A stretch of 64,000 nt of DNA, taken from the NCBI GenBank assembly GCA_963809205.1, contig CAWEIS010000010.1, forward strand, positions 464,995 through 528,994. The letters run 5' to 3'. The position numbers were made by a program, and so were the translations under genes. This document shows positions 52,063 through 63,949 of this stretch, piece after piece. Position 1 is the first letter of the stretch. The number at the start of each line of letters is the position of its first letter. The notes under the pieces were generated by a model. That model searched no databases, was not told the DNA's origin, and saw nothing but the letters and a program-made list of their open reading frames with translations. This DNA is from DATLLN01 sp963809205. GTDB lineage: Bacteria > Actinomycetota > Thermoleophilia > Gaiellales > JAICJC01.

Positions 52063-54156
52063 TACGCCTCCTCCCGTTCCAGCACGAGCGTCGCGCCGGC
52101 GCCGACCCGGCCGTGCCAGCCCGCCGGGACGACGATGGTGGCGTCCTCCTGCTCGACGATCGTCTCCGGCGCGATCTCCGCGTCCGGCCGCAGGGACGCG
52201 CGATGGACGAGCGCCCAGCGACAGGCGCCGCCCCCGGCGTAGACCTCGCGCCCGGCGACTGCGCCGTTCGGCGCCGCTGGCGGTCTCGGGCGTCGTTCCA
52301 GTCGATCGACTGGATGCGGCCCTGGGCGCGCGCACGCGCAGGGTGACGATCTCCGTGTCGGTCACCTCGGGCGTGTAGTCGTAGAGCCGGCGGTGCTCGT
52401 CCTCGAACGCGGGCCACCGCCTCGGCGATCGTCTCGGCGGACACCGGCCGCCCGGCGAAGGGCACGGTCAGGTTGTAGGCCTGGCCCCGGTAGCGCATGT
52501 CCAGCTCGATCGGTCGAGCTCGACCGCCGTGGCTGACCGCGTCCGAGGTGCTGAGCAGCTCCGCGGGCCTCCGGCCTCCAGCCGCTCGAGCTCGGCGTCC
52601 GAGCTGCGCGCGGGGTGATGTCGGCCGTCGGCCGCAGCCAGCTGCGGCGCAGGTCGTGGCGGATGTCGGTGGCCAGCAGGCCGAGCGCCGCGGCCACGCC
52701 CGGGTAGCGCGGGCACGACCACGCGGGGGATGCCGAGCTCGTCGGCCAGCGCGCAGGCATGCATCGGCCCGGCGCCGCCGATCGCCACCAGCGCGAAGCG
52801 GCGCGGGTCGTGTCCGCGGGCGACCGTCATCACGCCGCAGGGCGTTGGCCATGTTGGCGTTGGCGATGCGCAGGATCGCCTCGGCGGCGGCCTCGGACGC
52901 CAGGCCGAGCGGTTCTCCGACCGGCGACATCGCGGCGGCGCGCGCGCCAGCTCGCGGTCGAGCGGCACGCCGCCTGCGAGGCTGCGCTCGCTGGCCGAGA
53001 GCGTTCCGAGCACGACGTGGGCGTCGGTCACGGTCGCCTCCGTGCCGCCGCGGCCGTAGGCGGCCGGGCCGGGGTCGGCGCCGGCGCTGGCCGGGCCGAC
53101 CGTGAGCGAGCCGAACTCGTCGACGCGGGCGATCGAGCCGCCGCCCGCGCCGATGCAGAGGACGTCGATCTGCGGCAGGTTGATCGGCATGCCGGCGGCC
53201 TCGCCAGAGAACCGCACCTGCGGCGTCGGCGCCGATCACCAGGCCGATGTCGGCGGTGGTGCCGCCCATGTCGAAGGTCAGCGCGTCGCGCTCGCCGACC
53301 AGCGCGGCCAGCCGCGCCGCCGCCGATGACCCCGGCCGCCGGGCCGGAGGCGGAGAGCGCGATCGGCAGCTCGCGGGCACGCTCGGCAGGCGCCACGCCG
53401 CCGTTGGTCTGCATCAGGTGCAGCGGCACGGACACGCCCTCGCGCGGCGACCTCGCCGTCGAGCGCCGCCGATGTAGGCGCCCATCAGCGGCAGCAGCGA
53501 TGCGTTCAGCGCCGTCGTCGACGCCCGCACGTACTCGCGGAACTCCGGCACCACGTGGCAGGAGAGCGACACGGCGACGCCGGGCAGCTCCTCGGCAAGC
53601 AGCTCGCCGACGCGCCGCTCGTGGGCCGGGTTGAGGAACGAGAACAGGAGCATCACGGCGACGGCCTCGACGTCCGCGTCGCGGAGCTCGGCGGCCGCCG
53701 CTGCGCGCACGCGACTGCTCGTCGAGCGGCTCGAGCACCTCGCCGCCCTGCGCGTCCAGCCGGCCGCGCCACCTCGAGGCACAGCTCGCGCGGCACGATC
53801 GGCTCCGGCTCCGGCGACCACAGGTCGTAGACGTTCGCGCGCATCTGCGTGCCGATGGCCAGCACGTCACGGAAGCCGCGCGTTGGTGATCAGCGCCGTC
53901 CGCGCCAGCCGGCGCTGCACGATCGCGTTGGTCGCAACGGTCGAGCCGTGTGCGAGGTAGCCGACGTCGCCGCGCCTGCGGCGCCGGCCGCGCTCCAGCA
54001 GCTGCGCCAGCCCGTCCATGAACCCGCGCCTCGATCCGCTCGGGCGTCGAGCGCACCTTGGCGATCCGCATCCCGCCGTCCGCCGCCGACGATCACGGCG
54101 TCGGTGAAGGTGCCGCCGACGTCGATTCCGATCCGGCTGGACTGGTGCTCGCTCAC
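52062..54156 (-). pseudogene. HyuA/N-methylhydantoinase A-type subunit (many frameshifts)
   Basis: GTG 54156 starts RIGIDVGGTFTDAVIVGGG (ASKHA ATP-binding motif). Further pieces: VLAIGTQMRANVYDLWSP, AVAVMLLFSFLNPAHERRV, VVPEFREYVRASTTALNAS, LMQTNGGVAPAERARELPIA, ALTFDMGGTTADIGLVIG, and IDVLCIGAGGGSIARVDEFG. About 700 residues when joined. About eight indels. ATP-dependent partner of HyuB. Confidence 0.8.
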
Positions 54157-54208
54157 GCGGGGATGCTACGAACTCGGCAGGCGGCGAATCAATCCGTCGA
54201 TCGACGTA

Positions 54209-54625
54209 CTACGCCGAGGTCCGGTCACGCCCGAACGGGTCGCCGCGCAGTGACTCGGTGTGGGCAGCGCAGACCCAGCGGTCGTCGCGCCGCACCCAGG
54301 TCGACGTGTCCGCTGCGTCAAAGCCGACCGACTGGCCGTCAACCGTCAGCTCCTCGTGCACGGTGTAGGCGACCACGGCCGTGTCGGCTCCCAGCATCCG
54401 CACCTGCACGTCGTCCCCGATCTCGAACCGCTCGATCGTCCAGGTCGCCTGCTGCATCATCGCCGAGTACGTGGCGTGGCTGATCAGCCCGAGGCCCTGG
54501 GCGCCGGTGACCAGGCAGGGGTCGTCGGTCAGCTCCAGCGCGGCATCGACGTCCCCGTCCTTCAGCGCCTGCCAGTAGCGTCGTTCGAGTCCGACGAGCT
54601 CCTGCTCCGTTGTCGTACTTGTCAT
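54209..54625 (-). CDS. SnoaL/DUF4440-like protein (NTF2 fold)
   Basis: 138 residues: ELVGLERRYWQALKDGDVDA, LTDDPCLVTGAQGLGLISHA, VQVRMLGADTAVVAYTVHEE, STWVRRDDRWVCAAHTES. This is the common DUF4440 cone-shaped fold; ligand unknown. GAGGAACACG ribosome site; ATGA overlap with the PIN gene upstream. One of the intact genes in this indel-rich stretch. Confidence 0.75.
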   Translation of the reverse strand: MTSTTTEQELVGLERRYWQALKDGDVDAALELTDDPCLVTGAQGLGLISHATYSAMMQQATWTIERFEIGDDVQVRMLGADTAVVAYTVHEELTVDGQSVGFDAADTSTWVRRDDRWVCAAHTESLRGDPFGRDRTSA

Positions 54626-55035
54626 CGTGTTCCTCCTTGCGCTCGCAGCGCGTCGATCGACGCCGTCGGAACGATCCCGTCCGCCCGCCGTGCCAGGCCG
54701 GCGTCGAGGGTGACGAACGCGTCGCCCTGCAGCCTGGTCAGTGCGAGGTACTCGGCGTCGTAGGTCTCGGCCCAGCCCTCGCTCTCCGCGATCTCCCAGG
54801 CGTTGCGGCGCAGGACTGCGTCGCCCAGCAGCCGGATCTTGATCGCCCACGCGCGCGTCAGCAGGTCAAACGCCTCGTCGGCCGGGAGCTCGCCGCGGTG
54901 CACCGCCTGATGCAGGTCGGACAGCATCTGCGAGCGCAACAGCGTCGGTGCGAGCAGCTCGTGCCCGGCCGGCACGTCGAATCCCTCACGCGCCAGCTGG
55001 AGCACGACACCGCTGTCGACGACGAACCGGGTCAT
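54622..55035 (-). CDS. PIN-domain protein (VapC-like)
   Basis: 137 residues with PIN acidic residues in RFVVDSGVVLQLA, TYDAEYLAL and FVTLDAGLA. No antitoxin gene is evident upstream, and the next gene is a DUF4440 protein, so a classical toxin-antitoxin pair is not shown. Possible RNase. Confidence 0.7.
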   Translation of the reverse strand: MTRFVVDSGVVLQLAREGFDVPAGHELLAPTLLRSQMLSDLHQAVHRGELPADEAFDLLTRAWAIKIRLLGDAVLRRNAWEIAESEGWAETYDAEYLALTRLQGDAFVTLDAGLARRADGIVPTASIDALRAQGGTR

Positions 55036-55088
55036 CCCGTGGTCACCTTACCCGTGCCCGGTGCCGAAAACACGGGTCGGTCGCGTCG

Positions 55089-55487
55089 CTACTCCACCCA
55101 GGAATCGTCGACCGGCTCACCGTCGCCGGATCGGTGTGGGCCGAACGCGAGCAGCTCGAGGCCGTCCGGGCCGGCCTCGAACGCGCGCACCACGCCGGGC
55201 GCGACGCGGATCGCGTCCAGCCGCCTCACCGGCAGCACCTCGTCATCCAGCTTGATCAGGCCGTCGCCGGCCAGGATCACGTACACCTCCTCGGCCTCCG
55301 TATGCCGGTGGGCGAACGGCGACCGGCGGCCGGGGTGGATGCGGAACAGGCTGACGCCGGTCTGCTCGGCGCCCAGCGCCGTCCGCGCGACGCGCGCCTC
55401 CCACCGGTGCCCGAACCCGTTGGCGACGGCCGCATCCTCGACCTCGCCGAGGTTCAGATGGGTGTACGCGCCCTGGGCCATGATCAC
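55089..55487 (-). CDS. cupin-domain protein (catabolic locus)
   Basis: 132 residues: SLFRIHPGRRSPFAHRHTEA with EEVYVILAGDGLI (cupin 1: His, His, Glu) and VRRLDAIRVAPGVVRAFEAG (cupin 2, with the usual His replaced by Arg). An auxiliary metal- or ligand-binding role is likely. Confidence 0.75.
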   Translation of the reverse strand: MIMAQGAYTHLNLGEVEDAAVANGFGHRWEARVARTALGAEQTGVSLFRIHPGRRSPFAHRHTEAEEVYVILAGDGLIKLDDEVLPVRRLDAIRVAPGVVRAFEAGPDGLELLAFGPHRSGDGEPVDDSWVE

Positions 55488-55551
55488 CGCCCCGCCGGCC
55501 CGCCGACCACTGGGTGCGCCTCTGCGACGATGTCCGCGTCAGGCGGCACCA

Positions 55552-56332
55552 TCACCCGCCGATCAGGAACTTCGGCACTCCGCGGATCCGGGCCCGCCCG
55601 TACATCGACTCGCAGCGCTGCTCGAGGTAGCGCAGATGGCGATCCATCACCTCCTCGACCACGTCCGGATCACCGCGCATCACCGCCTCCAGCGTTTCCT
55701 CGTGCAGCTGGATGCTCTCCTCGGTGGCCGCCGAGTCCTCGTCGTGGCTGAGCACGGCGTACAGCGGGCCGGACAAAGAGCGGTAGATCGAGCGCATCGA
55801 CGACTCCAGCTCAGGGTTGCGGGCGGCGCGCCACAACAGGCGGTGGAACAGCACGTTGCCCTGCGTGATCTGCCACCAGTTAGACTGGTTGGCGCGCTGC
55901 AGGCCGATCGTCTCGCGGATCGCGTCGAAGTCCTGGGTGGTGCCGCGCAGCGCCGCCAGCTGGGCGACCCGCGGCTCGATCACGCGGCGTGCCTCCGAGC
56001 GCCTCGAACACCTTCTCGGCGTCGGGCGGCTCGTGGTCGCCGACCAGCGACTCGGGCATCCAGATCGATGCCACGCGTGTCCCGCCGCTGCCTCCCGCCT
56101 CGACCGCCAGCACGCCGGCGTCCTGCAGCGTCTCGATCGCCTCGCGGATGGTGTGGCGGCTGACGCCCATCGCCGTCGCCAGCCGCCGCTCGCCGGGCAG
56201 CACCTCCTGGTCGCGCAGCCGGCCCGCCTGGATCAGGTCGACGATCTGCTCGACGACCGCGTCCACGGCGCGATCCGGCTTGACCGCACGGAAGAGGTCG
56301 ATCTGCGCTCGCTGGGTGTGGACGGTGGCCAT
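55552..56332 (-). CDS. GntR/FadR-family regulator (one frameshift)
   Basis: N-terminal winged HTH (LPGERRLATAMGVSRHTIRE, AIETLQDAGVLAVEAGG) and C-terminal FCD domain (VIEPRVAQLAALRGTTQDFD, FHRLLWRAARNPELESSM, MDRHLRYLEQRC) with candidate Asp/His ligands. The halves are in different frames, joined near 55985-56000. Divergent from tdh; it probably represses the tdh operon in the absence of a carboxylate ligand. Confidence 0.8.
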
Positions 56333-56339
56333 GTGTTAT

Positions 56340-56413
56340 GCCCGAAAACGGGCCATCAGCGGCTCGCTTGCATACCGCAGGTGGTCTGTGTATCGTACCG
56401 CTCGCTCGAGCGG
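56340..56413. promoter_or_regulatory. gntR-tdh intergenic region with two dyads
   Basis: GCCCGAAAACGGGC (56340-56353) is a perfect 5-bp dyad about 8 bp upstream of gntR. CCGCTC-GCTC-GAGCGG (56398-56413) is a 6-bp dyad about 19 bp upstream of tdh. Either could be an operator for the GntR protein. Confidence 0.4.
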
Positions 56414-56431
56414 CATCCAAACCGGAGTTCG

Positions 56432-57475
56432 ATGAACGCGCTGGTAAAACTCCACGCCGAGCCGGGGCTGTGGCTGGAAGATGTGCCTGAGCCCGAGTGC
56501 GGCATCAACGACGTGCTGATCCGCGTCCTGCGCACCGGCATCTGCGGCACCGACCTCCACATCTACAACTGGGACGCCTGGGCGCAGAAGACGATCCCGG
56601 TGCCGATGGTCGATCGGCCACGAGTTCGTCGGCGAGGTCGTCGAGGTCGGCTCCAACGTCCCCGACTTCCACCCCGGCGAGATCTGTCAGCGGCGAGGGC
56701 CACGTCGTCTGCGGCCGCTGCCGCAACTGCCTGGCCGGCCGCCGGCACCTGTGCGCGGACACCAAGGGCGTCGGCGTCAACCGGCCGGGCGCGTTCGCCG
56801 AGTACATCGCCCTGCCGATGACCAACGTCTGGCATCACCACGACGGGCATCGACCTCGACGTCGCCGTCGATCTTCGACCCGTTCGGCAACGCGGTGCAC
56901 ACGGCGCTGTCGTTCCCCGTGCTGGGCGAGGACGTGCTGATCACCGGCGCCGGGCCGATCGGCATCATGGCCGCCGCGGTCGTCCGCCACGCCGGCGCGC
57001 GGCTACGTCGTCGTCACCGACGTCAACCCGTACCGGCTGGACCTGGCCGAGCAGATGGGCGCGACCCTCGCGGTCGACCCGCGCGAGACGACGCTGAGCC
57101 GACGTCCAGAAGCGAGCTCGGCATGACAGAAGGGCTTCGACGTCGGCCTGGAGATGTCGGGCAACCCTGCGGCGCTTCCGCGACATGCTCGCGAACATGG
57201 GCCACGGCGGCAAGATCGCCATGCTCGGCATCCCGACCGGCGAGATCGCCATCGACTGGAACACGGTGATCTTCAACATGCTGACGATCAAGGGCATCTA
57301 CGGCCGCGAGATGTACGAGACCTGGTACAAGATGACCGTGATGCTGCAGTCGGGGCTGGACATCAGCCCGGTGATCACGCACCGGCTTCCTTACGGCGAC
57401 TTCGAGAAGGGCTTCGACGTCGCCGCCTCCGGCTCCGCCGGAAAGGTCATCCTCGACTGGTCAACGGCGGCCTAG
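56432..57475 (+). pseudogene. tdh: L-threonine 3-dehydrogenase-type zinc alcohol dehydrogenase (frameshifted)
   Basis: Joined pieces give about 343 residues: GICGTDLHIYNWDAW (catalytic Zn Cys), GHEFVGEVVEVG, VVCGRCRNCLAGRRHLC (structural Zn, four Cys), GAGPIGIMAAAVVRHAGA (NAD loop) and IKGIYGREMYETWYKM, typical of Tdh. About eight single-base insertions lie between 56610 and 57180. Together with kbl at 61986 it would convert threonine to glycine and acetyl-CoA. Confidence 0.82.
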
Positions 57476-57502
57476 CGGCCGCCCAGACGCGAAAGGGCAG
57501 TG

Positions 57503-59137
57503 ATGGCAGCAGACAGCGAACATCCACAACCGGCCTCGGAGCATCTGTTCCTCAGGAATGCGACCGGGCTCGTCCGCGAGGTGCGGCCGTTGTCCTCGCT
57601 GGTCATCAACTACATCGTTGGCAGCCCGGTGCAGGTGCTGGGCGCCGGCCTGTTCTTCGCCCTCAGCCTCTACCCGGGCGGCAACTTCTTCCTCGGCCTG
57701 CTGATCATCACGCCGATGATGCTGGCCTACTCGTACACCTTCGGCCTGATGACGGCCGCCATCCCGCGGTCGGGCGGCGACTACACGATCGTCAGTCGTG
57801 TGATCCATCCGACGATCGGCATCGTGTCTTCGGTGTTCATGCTCCTCGCCCAGTTCCTGTCGGTTGCCTTCTTCGGCATCGCCTGTGTGACCACGGGCAT
57901 CATCCCCGGCCTGATGGCTGTCGGGTTGATCGGCGGGAATCAGACCTACATCGACTGGGCCAACGATATCGCCGCCTCGAAGGGCTGGCAGTTCGCGCTG
58001 GGCAGCCTGGTGATCGTGATCGCCAGCCTGATGTTTCTCGGCGGTTGGCGTTGGACGCTGCGGATGCAGAACGCGATCTTCCTGTTCACGTTGGCCGGTA
58101 TCGTCGTCGCCACGCTGATCGCGCTCTTCACGTCGCGGTCGGGCTTCATCTCCGACTTCAACTCGTTCGCGCAGCCGACAACCGGCAGTAGCGACTCGTT
58201 CCACGACGTCATCTCGACGGCCCAGAAGGCGGGCGTCGACACCAGTCCCGGGTTCTCGCTCTCCAACACCTGGCCGGTGGTCGGCGTGCTCGCCGGGTTC
58301 TCGATCTACACGTACTTCTCGTCGTTCATCGGCGGTGAGCTGCGTTCGGCGCGGTCGTTGGGAACGGCGAACCGGATGGCCTTTGCCGGCATCCTCAACA
58401 TCGTCGGCGTGGTCGTGTGCGTGATCGTCTTCCTGCACACGATGGGCACGGCGTTCGTCACCGCGGGGTTCGGCGGCGGGATGCCGGCCGAGCTGGTGGC
58501 GCCCTACTACTTCTTCATCGCGCCGATGATCGTCGACTCGAGCTGGCTGGCAGCGATCCTGGCGCTCAGCTACTGCCTGTACTGGCCGCTGATCACCTAC
58601 ATGGTGTTCCTGCAGCCGACCCGAATGCTGTTCGCCTACGCGTTCGACGGCCTGCTGCCCTCCGGCGTCGCCTACACGTCGGCGCGTGGGCACGTGCCGT
58701 ACGTCGCCGTGCTGGTGTCGGCGATCGGCTCATTGCTGACGCTGTGGTGGTCCGTCTACAACGCCGGCGACAACTTCTTCCGGATCCTGGTCTACGCGAT
58801 CCTCGTCCAGCTGATCTCGATGGCGCTGGTCGGCCTGGCCGCCGTGGTCTTCCCGTGGCGGCGGCCGGAGATGTACCAGGCGTCGGTGACCACACGAACG
58901 TTTCTGGGCGTGCCGCTGGTTGTGATCGCGGGACTCGGCTCCATCATCTCGACCGTGATCCTCTGGATCATCTACTGGCAGTACCCGGCGCTCGGGCTGA
59001 CGGACAAGAAGGGCTTGTTCATCTGGATCGCCGCGACGGTGGTGTTCTGCCTCGTCTACTACTACGGCGCCCGGGCATTCCAGCGCGGTCGCGGGAAGGA
59101 TCTCGACTACGTGTTCCACGAGATCCCGCCGGAGTAG
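57503..59137 (+). CDS. APC-family amino acid permease
   Basis: 544 residues, about 12 TM helices, intact. N-terminal GLVREVRPLSSLVINYIVGS, then GLMTAAIPRSGGDYTIVSRV matching the APC helix 1-2 region with the conserved P-R-S-G-G-D. A C-terminal segment of extra helices ends FHEIPPE. ATG 57503 (AAAGGGCAGTG upstream); GTG 57500 is possible. Probably takes up the amino acid degraded by the operon. Confidence 0.85.
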   Translation: MAADSEHPQPASEHLFLRNATGLVREVRPLSSLVINYIVGSPVQVLGAGLFFALSLYPGGNFFLGLLIITPMMLAYSYTFGLMTAAIPRSGGDYTIVSRVIHPTIGIVSSVFMLLAQFLSVAFFGIACVTTGIIPGLMAVGLIGGNQTYIDWANDIAASKGWQFALGSLVIVIASLMFLGGWRWTLRMQNAIFLFTLAGIVVATLIALFTSRSGFISDFNSFAQPTTGSSDSFHDVISTAQKAGVDTSPGFSLSNTWPVVGVLAGFSIYTYFSSFIGGELRSARSLGTANRMAFAGILNIVGVVVCVIVFLHTMGTAFVTAGFGGGMPAELVAPYYFFIAPMIVDSSWLAAILALSYCLYWPLITYMVFLQPTRMLFAYAFDGLLPSGVAYTSARGHVPYVAVLVSAIGSLLTLWWSVYNAGDNFFRILVYAILVQLISMALVGLAAVVFPWRRPEMYQASVTTRTFLGVPLVVIAGLGSIISTVILWIIYWQYPALGLTDKKGLFIWIAATVVFCLVYYYGARAFQRGRGKDLDYVFHEIPPE

Positions 59138-59172
59138 CGGCGGGTGCGGCGGCGGAAGAGAGGTGTCGGCTG

Positions 59173-60679
59173 ATGGCGTTGCGCGCCGACCTCCCGGCAT
59201 ACGCGGACACCGTCGTGATCGGGGCAGGCACCGCCGGCGCAGCGCTGGCGGGCAGGCTCGCCGAGCGCTCCGACCAGACAGTGCTGGTGCTCGAGGCGGG
59301 GCCGGACTACGGCCCGTTCGACCGCGACGCATGGCCGGCTGACCTGCTCGACTCCCGGGCGCTGCCGGCCTCCCACCAGTGGGGGTACGACAGTGCTTCG
59401 ACCTACCCCGACCGCGTGCTGCCCTTCGACCGGGCGCGGGTGATCGGCGGCTGCTCCAGCCACAACGGCTGTGCCGCGATCGTCGGCTCGCCGCTCGACT
59501 ACGACGCCTGGGAGTGCGCCGGCTGCACGGGCTGGGGCACGGACCGCCTGAAGCCGCTGTTCGCCTCGGCCATCGACAGGCTGCGCGTTCGCCGGCCGGG
59601 CAACGACGAGGCGACGCCCTTTCAGCGGTCGTTCCTGGAGGCCGCCCCGGCGATCGGCGTCCCCTGCGTTCAGGATCTGAACGAGTGGGAGGAGGAAGTC
59701 GGCATCGCGATGTCGCCGGTCAACGTGGTTGACGGTGTGCGATGGAACGCGGCGTTCGCGTACCTCGACCCCGTGCGGAGCCGACCGGGCCTGACGATCG
59801 CCGGCGATGCGATGGTCAACCGGCTGGTGGTGGACGGCGGGCGGGTGACCGCGGTCGAGGTCGTTCGCGAAGGGCGGCTGGAACGGGTGGAGTGCGGCCG
59901 CGCGGTGCTGACCGCCGGCGCCTACGGCTCGCCGGTCGTGCTCGAGCGCTCGGGCATCGGTCGACCCCGCGGTGCTCGGGCGGTTCGGCATCGACGTCCG
60001 GGTGGCGCTGTCCGGCGTCGGCCGCAATCTGCATGACCACCCCGCGGTGCGCCTGGGCTTCGCCGGCGGCGACAACGCCGTCGCCGAGATGCAGGCGTTC
60101 GCCCGCGACAGGTGGCTTCCCGAGGAGCAGACGATCGCCAAGCTCAAGTCGCAGCACTGCGGCGAGGGCTTCGACCTGCACATGTACCCCGTCGGAGGCC
60201 CCGACGGCGACGAGTGGCGCTGGGACGTGCCGGTCGCGTGCATGACGCCACGCTCGCGCGGCGAGATCCACCTGACGGGGACCGATCCCGACGCGATCCC
60301 GACGATCGATCACGCCTTCCTGGCCGACGTCGACGCCTACGACGCGATGATCCTGGCCGACGGCGTGCGGATCCTGCGCGAGCTGGCTGCGATCGAGCCG
60401 TTGCGTACCTTCCTCGCCGAGGAGCTCGACGCCTGGGCGCCGGACGAGCTGGTGCGCCGCCGGGTCGAGCACTACTACCACCCGGTCGGCAGCTGCAAGA
60501 TGGCGCCGGAGTCCGACCCGGATGCCGTGGTCGATCCGGCCGGCCGCGTGCACGGCCTTGAGAACGCGTACGTCGCGGACTGCGCGATCTGCCCGGTCAT
60601 CCCGCGGGCCAACACCAACCTACCGGCGGCGGTGATCGGCCTGCGGATCGCGGAGCTGCTGCTCGAGGACGGCGTGTGA
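59173..60679 (+). CDS. GMC-family FAD oxidoreductase (one frameshift)
   Basis: About 501 residues when the shift at about 59966 (GGTCGACC for GGCGACC) is removed. TVVIGAGTAGAALAGRLAER (FAD), ARVIGGCSSHNGCAAIVGSP (GMC signature), AGAYGSPVVLERSGIG, HYYHPVGSCKM (active-site His) and a C-terminal ICPVIPRANTNLPAAVIG. Choline-dehydrogenase-like; oxidises an alcohol. Confidence 0.83.
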
Positions 60680-61980
60680 GCGAGACCGCCGATGTCACGA
60701 TCATCGGCGCCGGCGTGATCGGGGCGGCGATCGCGTACGAGCTGGCCAAGCGAGGCCACCGGACGCTCAGCATCGATGCGCTGTCCGGGCCGAGCGCCGG
60801 ACCGACGTCCAACTCCTGCGCGATCGTCCGCTCCCACTACTCGACCCTGAACGGCGTTGCGATGGCGTACGAGGGCTTCTCCTACTGGGAGCGGTGGGAG
60901 GACTACCTGGGCGTCCGCGACGAGGCGGGGATGGCGGTCTACCGGCAGTGCGGCACGGCGGCCATGAAGAACCGTTCCGGCCATCACCTCAAGTACCTGC
61001 CGCTGTACCGAGAGCTGGGCGTCGAGTTCGAGGAATGGGACGCCGCCGAGCTGCGACGGCACGCGCCCGGCCTGGATGTGCGTGAGTTCTGGCCGCCCCG
61101 CCGACCCGAGGATCCCGACTTCTGGCACGAGCCCGACCACGAGCTGGAGGGCGCCGTGTATACGCCCGGCTCCGGCTACGTCAACGATCCCCAGCTGGCG
61201 GGACACAATGTCGCCGCCGCGGCGACGGCGTACGGGGCGCGCTTCCGCTACGGCGAGCGCGTGACGGCGGTGCTGCGGGACGGCGGCCGGACGGCCGGCG
61301 TCGAGCTGGCGTCAGGCGAGCGGATCGCCAGCCCGATCGTGATCAACGTCGCCGGCCCGCACAGCGCGGTGGTCAACCGGATGGCCGGCGTCGAGGGGTC
61401 AATGAAGCGGCGCACCCGACCGCTGCGCCACGAGGTGCACCACGTGCCGGCGCCGGTCGGCTGGGCACCCAACGGTGGTCTGCACATCTCGGATGGCGAC
61501 ACGGGGATCTACTTCCGCCCCGACGTGGGCAACACGTTTCTGGTCGGCTCCGAGGATCCGGCCTGCGACCCCCACCAGTGGGTGGACGATCCCGACGTGT
61601 TCGACCGCACCGTGACGCGCGACCAGTGGGAGGCGCAGGTGTACCGCCTGGCTCGCCGGGTGCCCAGCCTGAGCATCCCGAATTCGGTGCGCGGGTTCGC
61701 CGACCTCTACGACTGCTCCGACGACTGGATTCCGATCTACGACCGCTCGGAGCTGCCCGGCTTTTACATGGCCGTCGGCACCTCCGGCAACCAGTTCAAG
61801 AACGCCCCGGTGGTCGGCCACTGCATGGCCGAGCTGATCGAGGCGTGCGAGAACGGGTACGACCACGACGCCGACCCGATCCGTGTCCGGGCGGTGCACA
61901 CGGGGTTCGACCTCGAGATGGGTATGTACTCTCGCCTGCGGGAGATCGATCCCGATTCCAGCTTCTCGGTGATGGGGTGA
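60676..61980 (+). CDS. DAO-family FAD-dependent amine/amino acid oxidoreductase
   Basis: 434 residues, intact. ADVTIIGAGVIGAAIAYELA (FAD Rossmann motif), an N-terminal SNSCAIVRSHYS, GERIASPIVINVAGPHS and FMAVGTSGNQFKN-like C-terminal FAD loop. Similar to sarcosine/glycine oxidase and dimethylglycine dehydrogenase-type proteins. GTG 60676 overlaps the GMC stop. Confidence 0.83.
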   Translation: MSETADVTIIGAGVIGAAIAYELAKRGHRTLSIDALSGPSAGPTSNSCAIVRSHYSTLNGVAMAYEGFSYWERWEDYLGVRDEAGMAVYRQCGTAAMKNRSGHHLKYLPLYRELGVEFEEWDAAELRRHAPGLDVREFWPPRRPEDPDFWHEPDHELEGAVYTPGSGYVNDPQLAGHNVAAAATAYGARFRYGERVTAVLRDGGRTAGVELASGERIASPIVINVAGPHSAVVNRMAGVEGSMKRRTRPLRHEVHHVPAPVGWAPNGGLHISDGDTGIYFRPDVGNTFLVGSEDPACDPHQWVDDPDVFDRTVTRDQWEAQVYRLARRVPSLSIPNSVRGFADLYDCSDDWIPIYDRSELPGFYMAVGTSGNQFKNAPVVGHCMAELIEACENGYDHDADPIRVRAVHTGFDLEMGMYSRLREIDPDSSFSVMG

Positions 61981-61985
61981 GGCGA

Positions 61986-63190
<1,205 letters not shown>

Positions 63191-63198
<8 letters not shown>

Positions 63199-63949
63199 CG
63201 CCGGCCGGTTCGCGGGCAAGATCGCCGTCGTCACCGGCGGCGCCCACGGCATCGGGCTGGCCACGGCGCAACGGCTGGCCGGCGAGGGCGCACGCGTGGT
63301 CGTGATCGACATGGACGAGGACGCCCTGGCGACCGCCGCCAGAATCGAGGGCATCGACTCCGCCCGCGCCGACGTCGCCACGCAGGGCGAGGTCGAATCG
63401 GCCGTCGCCGCGATCGTCGAACACCACGGGACGATCGACATCCTGCACAACAACGCGGGCCGGCTGCGGGCGGGATCGGTAACTGAGGTTGAGGTCGCCG
63501 AGTGGGACCGCACCTACGCCGTCAACGTCCGCTCGATGTTCCTGATGTGCCGCGAGGTGATCCCCGTGATGCTGCGAAACGGCGGCGGTGCGATCGTGAA
63601 CACCGCCTCGACCTCGGGGCTGGTCGGCGAGGTCGGCATTCCGGCGTACAACTCGTCGAAGGGCGCAGTGATCCAGCTGACCCGGCAGCTGGCCGCCGAG
63701 TACGCCCGCCAGGGCATCCGCGTCAACTGCGTCTGCCCTGGCTGGATCCCCACCGGGTTCAACGACCCGGTGCTGGAGGGGCTGTCCGACGACGAGGTGC
63801 AGGCGATGGTCGAGGCGACAGTGCCCGCCGGACGTCAGGGCACGCCAGAGGAGATTGCAGCGGCCGTGTGCTTCCTGGCGTCACCGGATGCCTCATACGT
63901 CAGTGGCCACGCATTGGTGGTCGACGGCGGACTCACCTCGTCCCGGTAG
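63191..63949 (+). CDS. SDR-family dehydrogenase
   Basis: 252 residues, intact. GKIAVVTGGAHGIGLATAQR, HNNAGRL, NTASTSGL (Ser), YNSSK (Tyr-x3-Lys) and VNCVCPGWIPTG. GTG 63191 overlaps kbl by 8 nt, so it belongs to the operon. NAD(P)-dependent oxidation of an alcohol is expected; the precise substrate is not shown. Confidence 0.85.

Noticed and set aside
54622..55035. VapBC toxin-antitoxin pair
   Set aside because: The PIN protein has no short antitoxin gene beside it; the coupled neighbour is a DUF4440 protein.
42236..57475. Programmed frameshifting as explanation for the broken genes
   Set aside because: No common slippery site or structure; the indels differ in sequence and lie many per gene, which suits sequencing error better.
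57461..58693. Minus-strand ORF of 410 codons
   Set aside because: Antisense to the well-supported APC permease; His/Arg/Asp-rich as expected for a shadow frame.
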